DNA of 64,000 bases, taken from NCBI GenBank assembly GCA_035353615.1, contig DAOPZY010000013.1, positions 8,967 through 72,966 on the forward strand, read 5' to 3'. The stretch is from CAXXOK01 sp035353615. Lineage in GTDB: Bacteria; Bacillota; Clostridia; Christensenellales; Aristaeellaceae. A program made the translations under genes and the position numbers. This document shows, piece by piece, positions 16,074-24,694 of the stretch (positions are counted from its first letter, which is position 1; each line of letters begins with the position of its first letter). A model generated the notes under the pieces. That model made no database searches. It was not told the origin of the DNA and was given only the letters and a program-made list of their open reading frames with translations.

Positions 16074-19000
16074 TCATCCCTGCCGTCCATCGGCAGCGGC
16101 TCCCTGAACGCTCTCCTGCCCAAAGGGCTTGCTGAGCATATCCATCGTGCCGCAATAGATGTCGTAGTAGTAGAACTCGCTGGTTTGATCCCCGGTGAGG
16201 GCATACGTCTGACCGTTCACCGTGACCTCGATGCTGGTGCTTCCCGTATCCGCGCTTCCGTCCGCATTCTTGGCCATCCGTACGGTGTACACAAAGTCCT
16301 TACTGGCCAGGCCGGAGGCGCGGTACATGTTGTAGCGGATTCCAGCCGCGAACCCCGCAGTCGAAAGCGCGGTTACGTTGTTACCCACGTTGAGCACCAG
16401 ATAATCAATCCCGCTGGCCGCCAGCTTCTTGTAAACCGAGCCGTCGAATGTCCAGCTGTACGATTGGTCGGTGGACAGCTCGGCATCCGTTGCGGTAAGC
16501 ACCAGCGTATCCACGGTGGCGTCGTCGCTGACCGCGTCGGTGGTGTCGGTAGCCGATCCGCCCTTCCAGTCCCGGAAATCCGCCATGAAGGTGGGGGCGC
16601 TTTCCCCATCGGCCGGCGCGTTGCCGTCCAGTTGAAGGGTCAGGTCCAATTGCTGGTCGCCGATGGTCAGCATGCTCATGGTGCCGGTTTGCACCGCCAG
16701 CTCCACGCCGTTGTAGGCCGTTACCGTGGTGTAATCAGAAGCGGAATGGTACACCGTGCGGCTGGCGGTTCCGCCGCCGCCGGAGCTGCCCGTGGTGCCG
16801 CCGGTGGTTCCGCCGCTCATATCCCCGCCCCCGCCGGTGCCGGCGCTGATGGTGATATCCTGCGCCCACACGGCGATGTTCCCCGCCCTATCCTTCACGC
16901 CGAGCGAGCCGGCGGCAATGGTGCCGGAGCCTTGGTACTGCACCGAGTAGGTGTACACGTTCTGCCCCTTGAGGGTAAGGGAAGCGATCCAGCTGACCGC
17001 GCTTGCGCTTGCGTTAAACGTGACGTTGTTTTCCTTGGCCACAAAACCGCTGAGCGCGTCCCCGGCGTAAAAGCTCAGGGTGTTGTCCGTGCCGGCCTTG
17101 CACAGCAGCACGGGGGCCTGATTATCGTATTTCAGGCTGTACGGGCTGGTGGTCACCACGTTGGCGGGATCGTCCGCGTCGGTCACGCGGAACACCACGG
17201 CGTAGGTGTTTCCGTTCACCATCGACTGCTTGCCAAGGTTGCCGCCGCTGGCAAAGGCGGTGTAGGTAACCCCGCCGTCGGTCGAAATTTCGTAGGTATA
17301 GGTATTGCTGAGGATGGTATCGGTGATGGCGAAGGTGAGCGCGTCCTTCCCGTTTACCCAAAGGCCGTTGCTCAACTCCCGGTCGCCGATGGCAATGGAG
17401 GTGATGCTGAACGTCGGCGAGGCTTTGCTGTTTAATAGCGCCTGCTCCGAATCATCCACATCCACGCCCACCCAAACATAGGTTGTGCCGGCGGATTTGC
17501 TTCCGTCCGGGCTGTTGCTGGAAACCACCACGCCGTATTCGGAGCCGAACGCGTCCGGATCGGCCGCCAGCTTCACGGCGGCAATTTTGGAGGTATCGGT
17601 GAGCGCGATCACGCCGGATGTGAGCAGGTAAATTGTCGATCCGCTGTCCGCCTGACGCAGGAGCGAAGCCAGCGTACCGTACAGCTTCACCTTGCCCACA
17701 TACATCCAGGCTTCGCTGTCGGCGGCGGCCGTGGAGTAGTCCACAATCACGTGATACTGGCTGGAGGTGGAAACAACCGCCGCGTCGCTGTCCAGCAGGT
17801 AGAACATGATCGTATAATCCCCGCTTTTGGTAACGGCGTAGGTATTGCCGCGCAATTGCAGCACTTTGCTGCCGTTGACGGCGATGCCGTAGGAATAGTT
17901 GCCGTTGTCCGGCGCGCCGGAAAGCTCAAAGGAAGGCGTTTGATCCGAAAGCGTGTTTTCCACATAATTGTAGGCGCGCACGCAAACTTCCGGATTTTCC
18001 GACGCGGCGGCGTCCTCCGTCGCGGCCAGGTCCACGCTTTGCAAAATGTCATCCTGCGTCAGCGTCGGCGTTTCAACGGCTGTCGGCTCCGGCGTTACGT
18101 CGGCGGCCGCGCTTTCGGTTGCGTCGGGGGCTACGGTTTCCGTCGCTTCAGCGGTCGTAGTTCCCGTAGCGTCAGCGGCAGGCGTTTCTTCCGTGGATTC
18201 GGTTTCCGTTACAGTCGGCTCCTCCGCCGTGCCGTAATCCACCGTATATTCCATGGACCGCGCCTTCAGCGTGCCCTGCGCGTCCAGCACGTCAAACCGG
18301 TACACGCCGGAAACGGAAGGCGCGAAGGTGTTGCCGTCGATGGGCTGCGCGTCCCCGCCGTTCAGGCTTACGGCAAACGCCATACCGTCGGTCAGCTCCG
18401 GATAGGCGGTCAGCGTAAAGGTGGGCGTGCAAGGCGCGTCCGCGGCGTAATCCGCCGCCTCTACCCTGATTTCCGCCTCCAGCAGCTCGCTGTCATCGGT
18501 GGTGATTTCCACCTGATCGCCCAATACCTGTTCCGGGGTTGGAATATCGGACGCTTTGCCCACCCAGAGGTAAACCGCGCCCTGCGCCGAAGCGCCGCTG
18601 GGGCTGATGGTGGATACAATCACCGTGCGCCCCTCGCAAAAGTCGCTGCCAAGCGCATCGCTGTCCAGCCCAAAGCTGACGGCGCGAAGCTCGTCCACCG
18701 TGTAGTTGTAAAGCGTCATCACATCCGCGGAGCAGATGTACAGGGTCAGGCTGTTGACGATGGCGACGGGCAACAGCTCGTCCAGATCGCCGTAGTGCCG
18801 ATGCTCGCCTTCGATCACCCATGCCGGGCCGGAACCTACGTCCGCTTCCACCACGGGCGTTACCGTAGCGGTAGCGTCCGTGACCGCAGCGGTGGTCGCG
18901 GGGGTCGTCGCGGTCGCCGTGGCGGTTGCCGTCGCGGTCGCGTCGGTCGCAGCGGTTTCCGTGGCTACGGCTGTTTCGGTGGGCGCGTCGGTATCGGGCG

Positions 19001-19391
19001 CCTCGGTCGTGCTGTCAGCAGTGCCGTCGGTCGTTTCGCCGACGCTTTGCCCGGATTCCGCGTCGCCGGTGTCGCCGGTATCGCTGCCGGTATCCGCCGC
19101 GCCGCTATCGGTTACGGGGTCCTCCGCCTTGGGTTCCACAACGGACTGAGGCGCTTCAACCGGCTCGGCCTCCGGGGCCTGCGTCGGCTCCTCCGCCTGA
19201 ACCTGCTCGGTTTCAGCGGGCGCGGCTTCCTCAACGGCCGCTTTTTGCTCCACAGCGGCGGTTTGCTCCGCTGCGGCTTGAGTTTCTTCCGCCGTTTCCG
19301 CGCTGGCGGCAAAAACGGAGGCATTCCAGCCGAACGCCGTGATGCTCGCCAACATGCAAAGTGTCAGGACGCAAGCGATGATTTTTTTCAT
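16074..19391 (-). CDS. large exported repeat protein of the efflux operon
   Basis: No named family recognised; 1105 residues. A signal peptide (KKIIACVLTLCMLASITAF) is followed by an Ala/Glu/Thr/Pro-rich low-complexity region (about 30-185), then two copies of a ~90-residue module: about 190-285 and 560-648, both from a Trp, through YG(D/T)L, to SP(S/D)G...YLWVG or YVWVG. Three Ig-like stretches share NGNTY(A)V or DGNTFAP cores. A Gly-rich linker (GGTTGGTTGSSGGGG) precedes a ~250-residue C-terminal domain. No sortase motif, SLH domain or C-terminal anchor was seen. Its position between adaptor genes (16 and 11 bases) suggests that it is the extracellular partner or cargo of the transporter; that is inference. 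Confidence 0.8.
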   Translation of the reverse strand: MKKIIACVLTLCMLASITAFGWNASVFAASAETAEETQAAAEQTAAVEQKAAVEEAAPAETEQVQAEEPTQAPEAEPVEAPQSVVEPKAEDPVTDSGAADTGSDTGDTGDAESGQSVGETTDGTADSTTEAPDTDAPTETAVATETAATDATATATATATATTPATTAAVTDATATVTPVVEADVGSGPAWVIEGEHRHYGDLDELLPVAIVNSLTLYICSADVMTLYNYTVDELRAVSFGLDSDALGSDFCEGRTVIVSTISPSGASAQGAVYLWVGKASDIPTPEQVLGDQVEITTDDSELLEAEIRVEAADYAADAPCTPTFTLTAYPELTDGMAFAVSLNGGDAQPIDGNTFAPSVSGVYRFDVLDAQGTLKARSMEYTVDYGTAEEPTVTETESTEETPAADATGTTTAEATETVAPDATESAAADVTPEPTAVETPTLTQDDILQSVDLAATEDAAASENPEVCVRAYNYVENTLSDQTPSFELSGAPDNGNYSYGIAVNGSKVLQLRGNTYAVTKSGDYTIMFYLLDSDAAVVSTSSQYHVIVDYSTAAADSEAWMYVGKVKLYGTLASLLRQADSGSTIYLLTSGVIALTDTSKIAAVKLAADPDAFGSEYGVVVSSNSPDGSKSAGTTYVWVGVDVDDSEQALLNSKASPTFSITSIAIGDRELSNGLWVNGKDALTFAITDTILSNTYTYEISTDGGVTYTAFASGGNLGKQSMVNGNTYAVVFRVTDADDPANVVTTSPYSLKYDNQAPVLLCKAGTDNTLSFYAGDALSGFVAKENNVTFNASASAVSWIASLTLKGQNVYTYSVQYQGSGTIAAGSLGVKDRAGNIAVWAQDITISAGTGGGGDMSGGTTGGTTGSSGGGGTASRTVYHSASDYTTVTAYNGVELAVQTGTMSMLTIGDQQLDLTLQLDGNAPADGESAPTFMADFRDWKGGSATDTTDAVSDDATVDTLVLTATDAELSTDQSYSWTFDGSVYKKLAASGIDYLVLNVGNNVTALSTAGFAAGIRYNMYRASGLASKDFVYTVRMAKNADGSADTGSTSIEVTVNGQTYALTGDQTSEFYYYDIYCGTMDMLSKPFGQESVQGAAADGRQG

Positions 19392-19407
19392 AACCGTATC
19401 CCCCTGA

Positions 19408-20505
19408 TCATTCGTCGATCGTCGTTACCGTAACGCTCATGCCCAGGCGGACGGTTTCGTCCGCTTCAAAAGCGATATAGCCGGTGTATTTAGTGCTGGA
19501 TGACGTTGTGGAGCCGGAGGCCGAAGCGCTGCTCCCCGAGGATGAATCCGTGCTGCTGTCGCTGATATAGGAAATGCCTGTAACGGTTCCCTGATACGTT
19601 GTGCCGCTGTCCTCGTTCCAGTTAAACACAATGTTCACCTTGTCCCCCACGTTTACGGAGCTGAGCAGATCCTCATCCACGGTAAACTGGATCTGATAGC
19701 TGGCCGGCTGGTAAACGGTCAGGAGCACATCCCCCTTGGATACCTGCTGGCCCGCCGTAACCTTGACCGAGGCAATCACGCCGTCCACATCGGATTGGAG
19801 GGTGTTGCCGTAGGTGGTCATCGCGTCCAGCGTGCCGCTCACTGTTTCAAACAACAGCTGCCCGCGTTCCACGGTGTCGCCGTCCTTCACGTGCAGCTTG
19901 AGCAGGCTCCCCGTGCCGGTAATCGCCAGCTCCGCCGTGCGGCCGACGGTGCCGCTGCCAATGCGGGTTTTGTAGGTGTAGCTGTCGCTGCGGTAAATAT
20001 AGACCGTTTCTTCCATGTACAGCTCGCCGGCGGTGGTTTGCACGGTGTAGTTGGAGCCGTCCACAGCGGTGATAACGCCTTCGGCCTTATGGCTGCCGTC
20101 CGCGGCGCACTTGATGTACACCTTTTCGCCGATGCGCACATACTTGGTATCAATGGTCGAATACGCCTTGCTGATGGAACAGCTCAGCGTATACTTGCTG
20201 ACGGGGGCCACATACAGCACGGTGGAGTTTTCCAGCGCGTCCCCTTCGATGTTGAAGATGCCGCGCACGGTGCCGTCCTCCGGCGCGAGCACCTGAGTGG
20301 TTTCCATGGTGGCGATCGCGTCGCCCACGTGCAGGGTTTCCCCTTCCCGGAGGGATATGGATTTGACCGTGCCGCCATAGGGCGCGCACACCGTGACCGT
20401 ATCCCCGGCGATCACGTTACCGTCAAAATCCTCGGTGGCCAGCGCGAAAGCCGGCGTGAGCAACGCTACGGTTGCCAGCAGTGCAAACAGCTTCTTAATT
20501 GGCAT
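19408..20505 (-). CDS. membrane-fusion (HlyD-like) protein, type B, first copy
   Basis: Exported adaptor of 365 residues, paralogous to the 408-residue protein that ends the operon. A signal peptide (IKKLFALLATVALLTPAFA) leads into a first half-lipoyl domain (VCAPYGGTVKSISLREGE) and a second around residues 205-260 (HVKDGDTVERGQLLFETV, DVDGVIASVKVTAG). The barrel region ends in ETVRLGMSVTVTTIDE. It lacks the long Ser-rich linker of its paralogue but has a shorter Ser-rich stretch near residue 325. Its ATG lies inside the 3' end of the preceding type A gene (11-base overlap), so the two are coupled. Confidence 0.85.
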   Translation of the reverse strand: MPIKKLFALLATVALLTPAFALATEDFDGNVIAGDTVTVCAPYGGTVKSISLREGETLHVGDAIATMETTQVLAPEDGTVRGIFNIEGDALENSTVLYVAPVSKYTLSCSISKAYSTIDTKYVRIGEKVYIKCAADGSHKAEGVITAVDGSNYTVQTTAGELYMEETVYIYRSDSYTYKTRIGSGTVGRTAELAITGTGSLLKLHVKDGDTVERGQLLFETVSGTLDAMTTYGNTLQSDVDGVIASVKVTAGQQVSKGDVLLTVYQPASYQIQFTVDEDLLSSVNVGDKVNIVFNWNEDSGTTYQGTVTGISYISDSSTDSSSGSSASASGSTTSSSTKYTGYIAFEADETVRLGMSVTVTTIDE

Positions 20506-21895
20506 CGGAGGTCCCTCCCTGCTGAGTAGTAACCGGGGTGGCTGTCGGGGTTACGGTTGCGGCGGCCGTGGCGCCGTCGGTTGCGCCAAACTGCGGCGGC
20601 GCGCCGTTGCCCGGGCCTTGCGGGCCGCCCGCGCCGGCTGTGCTGGTTGCGCCGGATGTGCCGTCCGCCGAAGCCGCGCCTGCGTCGGAAGCGCCTGAAG
20701 CATCGGGCGCAACGGTCGCGCCGGGCGCGAGAGTGGCGGTCGCCGTGGCCGCCGTGCCCGAAGCGTCTGTGCTCTGGGCCGCGTTCGCGTCGGTTGCCGC
20801 CGTACCGGTTTGCGTGCCCGCAGAGGTATCGCCGCCAGCCTGTGCGCCGCTGGGCATCGCGCCTGTTTCGCCGCTGGGCATCGCGCCGCTTTGATCGCCG
20901 CTGGGCATGCCGCCGGTCTGGTCGCCTCCGGGCATGCCGCCTCCGCCCGGCCCGCCTCGACTGCTCATATCGTTCACAACCACCGTTTCGCCCACGATGG
21001 CTTTGTAAATATCCTCAAGCGTCAGGGTCGCTTTGGCAGTTTCCGTGCCGGATACCGCGTACACCACGTCCCCGGGGTTCAGGCCGCTGGTAATCTGAAT
21101 TTTCATCCCGTCGCTCAGCCCAGTTTCCACCGGAACCTTCTGATAGGTTCCGTCGCTTTGCAGGCTCAGCACATAGGGGTTTTTGTCCTCGTCAAACGCA
21201 AGGGCGGCCATGTCCAGCGTAGTAACGCCGTCCACCTCGTCCGAGGGCAGGGTAACCGTCGCCTGCATGCCGGGCAGCACATTCTCCGGCACGGTCAGGT
21301 CGCAGGTAACCGAGTAAAACGCGACTGTGCCCTGAGATTGCGAAACACGGTTAATGTGCGCGATCACCGTATCAAAATCGACCCCCAGAGAAATGACGCT
21401 GACTGTGCACGACTGGCCTATGGAGAGTTTTTCCACGTCGTACTCATCCACGTTCATGCTCACTTCCAAATGCTGCAGGTCGCACACCTGAACCACCTGA
21501 AAATTGGGCCAGATCCAGTCCCCTTCCTTTACGCGGATCTCGTTCACCACGCCGTCAAAACTGGCGGTGAACAGATCGCCCGTGGAAAGCAGAACCAGCG
21601 AATCGCCCTTCTTGACCTCGTCGCCCGATTGCACATAGAGGGCGCGCACCATACATTCTTCTTCCGTGGAAAAGGTTTCCGATTTTTTAACGCTCAGCGT
21701 GGCGCTGAAGCTCTTGGTTGTGCTGATATCGCCGGTCTCCGCCGTATAGCTCTGGTACGTCGTAACGGCGTTTGCCAGGATCATAGGCAAAAGTTCACTC
21801 CAGACAACCAGCGCGACCACGCCGAGCACCGCCAGCGTCAGCGCCCATTTGAGCACCCGCTGTATGGTTTTCTTTTTCTTCTTCTGATCCGGCAT
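20495..21895 (-). CDS. membrane-fusion (HlyD-like) protein, type A, first copy
   Basis: First gene of the operon, 466 residues. A basic start (PDQKKKKKTIQRVLK) precedes a membrane helix (WALTLAVLGVVALVVWSELL). A split lipoyl domain (LYVQSGDEVKKGDSLVLL and FDGVVNEIRVKEGD), then ENVLPGMQATVTLP and SGLNPGDVVYAVSG, match the 345-residue paralogue closely. The last ~150 residues are a low-complexity tail: repeats of (G/A)MPSG followed by Ala/Thr/Ser/Gly-rich sequence, perhaps a wall-spanning spacer. Transcription very likely starts at the divergent promoter with the mirror-image regulator boxes. Confidence 0.9.
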   Translation of the reverse strand: MPDQKKKKKTIQRVLKWALTLAVLGVVALVVWSELLPMILANAVTTYQSYTAETGDISTTKSFSATLSVKKSETFSTEEECMVRALYVQSGDEVKKGDSLVLLSTGDLFTASFDGVVNEIRVKEGDWIWPNFQVVQVCDLQHLEVSMNVDEYDVEKLSIGQSCTVSVISLGVDFDTVIAHINRVSQSQGTVAFYSVTCDLTVPENVLPGMQATVTLPSDEVDGVTTLDMAALAFDEDKNPYVLSLQSDGTYQKVPVETGLSDGMKIQITSGLNPGDVVYAVSGTETAKATLTLEDIYKAIVGETVVVNDMSSRGGPGGGGMPGGDQTGGMPSGDQSGAMPSGETGAMPSGAQAGGDTSAGTQTGTAATDANAAQSTDASGTAATATATLAPGATVAPDASGASDAGAASADGTSGATSTAGAGGPQGPGNGAPPQFGATDGATAAATVTPTATPVTTQQGGTSDAN

Positions 21896-22009
21896 CGTGT
21901 TATCACCTTTCCAAAAGCTGCGCCCGGCGTTCCTAGCCTGCGCGGGCTGTCGAAGGCGGCGGGGCCGGGGCGCAACCGCCGCGTCATACCCAACCGGCTT
22001 TCGTGGATT

Positions 22010-22090
22010 AGCTTACGGGAAAAACCTGAAATGAACCTGAAAAACGGGATCAATTTTTTTCAGGTACGTTTCAGGTTTTACAATTATGAT
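22010..22090. promoter_or_regulatory. divergent promoter with mirror-image response-regulator boxes
   Basis: Two direct copies of ACCTGAAA start at 22024 and 22035, and two copies of its complement TTTCAGGT start at 22058 and 22069. Each pair has exactly 11-base spacing, one helical turn, as for OmpR/PhoB-type dimers. On the plus side an 8-base gap leads to TATGAT (22085-22090), for the regulator gene. On the minus side an 8-base gap leads to TAAGCT (22010-22015), for the efflux operon. The boxes occupy the -35 positions, where no consensus hexamer is seen, which suggests activation. Confidence 0.75.
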
Positions 22091-22176
22091 ACGGAAAGCG
22101 GCAGAAAACGTCGCGTTGTGTTACACTGTATAGGTACTGCGGCCCCCTGCGGGCGGCGACGGGAGGAGGGCGTGTC

Positions 22177-22854
22177 ATGCGCATCCTGATTATTGAGGAT
22201 GAGGTTCGTTTGGCCGGAACCTTGGCCGACATGGTTGGCGAAGATAACTACACGGCGGATGTGGCTCACGACGGCGAATCCGGGCTGGACAGCGCCCTGA
22301 GCGATATATACGACGCGATTGTGCTGGATGTGATGCTGCCCAAGCTGGATGGCTTCGAGGTGCTCAAGCGCCTGCGGCAGGCGGGCATCCACACCCCCGT
22401 GCTGATGCTGACCGCGAAAAGCGACCTGATTGACCGGGTGCACGGGCTGGATTTAGGCGCGGATTATTATCTGACCAAGCCGTTTGAAAACGCGGAGTTT
22501 TTGGCTTGTTTGCGCGCGATTCTCCGCAGGCAGGGCGATATTACGCCCGAGCGTATTGTATACGGGGACTTGACGCTCACCCCGTCCATGGGCGCGTTGC
22601 GCTGCGGCGAGCGCGCCCTGACGCTCAGCGCGCGGGAGCTGGAGATTATGCGGCTATTGATGCTCAACCACAATACCATCCTCCCCAAGGAAACGCTGCT
22701 GGTAAAGGTATGGGGGTATGATAGCGACGCGGGGGACAATAATGTGGAAGCCTATATTTCCTTTATCCGTAAAAAACTGTCCCTGCTGCGTTCCACCGTA
22801 ACGCTGAACGTTGTCCGCCGCCTGGGCTACCGACTGGAGGAGAGCAAGCCGTGA
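22177..22854 (+). CDS. OmpR-family response regulator
   Basis: Two-component response regulator, 225 residues. The receiver domain has the acidic pair E9-D10, the phosphate acceptor D51 (IVLDVMLP) and the conserved Lys in DYYLTKPF. The C-terminal winged-helix domain (about 128-222) has the OmpR-type pattern LTLSARELEIMRLLM and the ending VRRLGYRLE. GGGAGGAGGG is placed before the ATG. The kinase gene overlaps its stop codon. Four matching boxes in the adjacent divergent promoter are its likely target, giving autoregulation and control of the efflux operon. Confidence 0.95.
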   Translation: MRILIIEDEVRLAGTLADMVGEDNYTADVAHDGESGLDSALSDIYDAIVLDVMLPKLDGFEVLKRLRQAGIHTPVLMLTAKSDLIDRVHGLDLGADYYLTKPFENAEFLACLRAILRRQGDITPERIVYGDLTLTPSMGALRCGERALTLSARELEIMRLLMLNHNTILPKETLLVKVWGYDSDAGDNNVEAYISFIRKKLSLLRSTVTLNVVRRLGYRLEESKP

Positions 22855-24095
22855 TCCAGAAACTGCGTAAAAAGCTGATTATCGTGCTGATGGCGGTTGT
22901 TTGCCTGTTTTTGATCGGGATTCTTGTCAGCCTGTTCATCACCTCCAAAAGCGAGTTTGAACGGCGCAGTTACAGCTCCTTCCGCGAGCCGCCGGCGCAT
23001 GCGGGGGATGTTCAGGCCCCGCCGGATGAAAACCGCATCGATATGCCCATCGCCATGGGCAAGCAGAGCGCGGACGGAACGGTCACCATTGAACAGAACC
23101 AGATTTATTATGTGACGGACGCGGAACTGGTCAGCATTATCCAGACCCTTTCCGCCAGCGCCGAAGATAACGGACTCACCTCGCAGTACGATTTACGCTA
23201 CCGCCGCCACACCGGCACGGATGGCAGTATCACGTACTTTTTTTCCGACACGTATATGGAGCGCAACTCCTTAAACGCCCAGCTGCTGTATTCCTGCATC
23301 ATCGGCCTTGGCGCGATCGGGCTTTTCTTTCTGGTCAGCATGCTGCTGTCCCGCTGGATGGTCAAGCCTGTGGAGCAGGCGTGGGAAAAGCAGCGGCAGT
23401 TTGTGGCGGACGCCTCGCACGAGCTGAAAACGCCGCTGACCGTCGTTTTGTCCAACACCGATATGATGATATCCTCCCACGCCGTAACCGATGAAAAGAA
23501 CCGGATCCGGCTGGACAACATCCGCGCGGAATCCCAACGGATGAAACTATTGGTGGAAAACCTGCTTACCCTTGCCCGGGCGGACAGCAAACCCGCGCTT
23601 ACCACGCGGGAGCCGGTCAATTTCAGCTTTGTGGTGACCGGCGCGACCCTCACCCTGGAACCGGCCATTTTTGACTTGGGGCGCACCGTGGACTGTCAGG
23701 CGGACGAGAGCTTCACCGTTTTGGGCGATGGCGACAAGCTGCGCCAGCTGGTGGACATTCTTTTGGACAACGCCTGCAAGTACGGCAATGCCGGTTCCTC
23801 CATTCGGGTGCGCGTTAGCGCGCTTGGCAAAAAAGAGGTTCTGCTCACGGTAGCCAGCGAAGGCGCGCCCTTGCCGCCCGAGGAATGCCTGAACATATTT
23901 GAGCGTTTTTACCGCTCGGACAAATCCCGCGGGCAGGAAAAAGGTTACGGGTTAGGGCTGGCCATTGCCCAAAGCATTGTCCGCGAGCATGGCGGCAAAA
24001 TCTGGGCGCAGTCCGACGGGGTCAGCGTCAACACCTTTTATGTGAAGCTCCCCTGTGTGGAAGCCCCCGCGGCCATTTCCGAACCCCTCAGCTGA
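22851..24095 (+). CDS. sensor histidine kinase
   Basis: Membrane-bound kinase, 414 residues, partner of the preceding regulator. Helix 1 is at residues 8-30 (LIIVLMAVVCLFLIGILVSLF), a ~110-residue extracellular sensor region follows, and helix 2 is near 145-167. Only about 20 residues separate helix 2 from the H-box FVADASHELKTPL, with H190 as the phosphate acceptor, so there is no full HAMP domain. The catalytic domain has the N-box DNACKYG and the G-box GYGLGLAIAQSIV. The short juxtamembrane link and small outer domain resemble intramembrane or envelope-stress sensors. It overlaps the regulator gene as ATGA-type coupling. Confidence 0.94.
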   Translation: MIQKLRKKLIIVLMAVVCLFLIGILVSLFITSKSEFERRSYSSFREPPAHAGDVQAPPDENRIDMPIAMGKQSADGTVTIEQNQIYYVTDAELVSIIQTLSASAEDNGLTSQYDLRYRRHTGTDGSITYFFSDTYMERNSLNAQLLYSCIIGLGAIGLFFLVSMLLSRWMVKPVEQAWEKQRQFVADASHELKTPLTVVLSNTDMMISSHAVTDEKNRIRLDNIRAESQRMKLLVENLLTLARADSKPALTTREPVNFSFVVTGATLTLEPAIFDLGRTVDCQADESFTVLGDGDKLRQLVDILLDNACKYGNAGSSIRVRVSALGKKEVLLTVASEGAPLPPEECLNIFERFYRSDKSRGQEKGYGLGLAIAQSIVREHGGKIWAQSDGVSVNTFYVKLPCVEAPAAISEPLS

Positions 24096-24207
24096 GCGGG
24101 GAACGCCTGATCCTGAAAGGGAACTGCGATGTATCGGGATTGGCATGCCTGTGACGCCTGTTAAGCAAGCGTATAGCAGGATTAGATTTTATAAAGCTCG
24201 AAACTGT

Positions 24208-24247
24208 TCACCAAAGCCGCCGGTGCAAACACCGGCGGCTTTGGTGA
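24208..24247. terminator. perfect 18-bp hairpin after kinase gene
   Basis: TCACCAAAGCCGCCGGTG and its exact complement flank a CAAA loop. There is no T-run on either side, so if it ends transcription it is not a standard rho-independent terminator; it may act as a processing or stability hairpin. Confidence 0.5.
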
Positions 24248-24298
24248 TGATGATGAATGGTTGAGTTGGTAAAGAAGCAAGGTTTCGGCTCTGGTGCA

Positions 24299-24318
24299 GT
24301 TCCGTTGCGGCGGGGGTG
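24299..24318 (-). repeat. solo end fragment of dispersed repeat
   Basis: TTCCGTTGCGGCGGGGGTGG matches only the last ~15 bases of the repeat units that follow, as if a whole copy had been lost except for its end. Confidence 0.5.
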
Positions 24319-24345
24319 GGTTGTACGCTGACTTCAACAATGCGG

Positions 24346-24506
24346 TTTTGCCGCTCGCCTCATAGCCCTGCGGGCTGTTCGCTCGCTTGTTGGTTTCACG
24401 CTTCGGCGTCAGGCTTGGGGTTCCACCCCAAACCCCGGCATGGGCTTCGCCCCTGCGCCCTGACAAGGGCTTCGCCCTTGACCCGTTTTCGCTGCGGCGG
24501 GGGATT
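24346..24506 (-). repeat. dispersed hairpin-rich repeat, copy
   Basis: Full unit in minus orientation, from GCCGCTCGCCTCATAGCCCT to GCTGCGGCGGGGG. Internal hairpins: AGCCCTGCGGGCT, TTGGGGTTCCACCCCAA and AAGGGCTTCGCCCTT. The next copy follows at a period of about 187 bases. Confidence 0.85.
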
Positions 24507-24532
24507 GCTTGTTATCAAATTTATACAAGCTG

Positions 24533-24692
24533 TTTTTGCCGCTCGCCTCATAGCCCTGCGGGCTGTTCGCTCGCTTGTTGGGTTTGCGCTGCGGCGTGGG
24601 GCTTGGGGCTCTGCCCCAAACCCCGGCATGGGCTTCGCCCCTGCACCCTGACAAGGGCTTCGCCCTTGACCCATCTTCGCTGCGGCGAGGAT
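24533..24692 (-). repeat. dispersed hairpin-rich repeat, copy
   Basis: Second full tandem unit, same orientation and hairpins as the preceding one. It ends two bases before the stop codon of the asparaginase gene, so that gene's transcript would carry the element at its 3' end. Confidence 0.85.
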
Positions 24693-24694
24693 GG

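Larger units (their letters stand above)
24096..24694. other. gene-free segment with hairpin and repeat array
   Basis: About 600 bases between the convergent kinase and asparaginase genes. It contains a long perfect hairpin and two and a bit tandem copies of the dispersed repeat, all listed separately. Open frames across it are produced by the repeats. Confidence 0.7.

Noticed and set aside
17751..19433. 560-codon plus-strand frame opposite the 1105-residue protein
   Set aside because: Arg/Gly/Val-rich shadow of a GC-rich gene with low-complexity coding; no start context and the minus-strand gene has a signal peptide and operon position.
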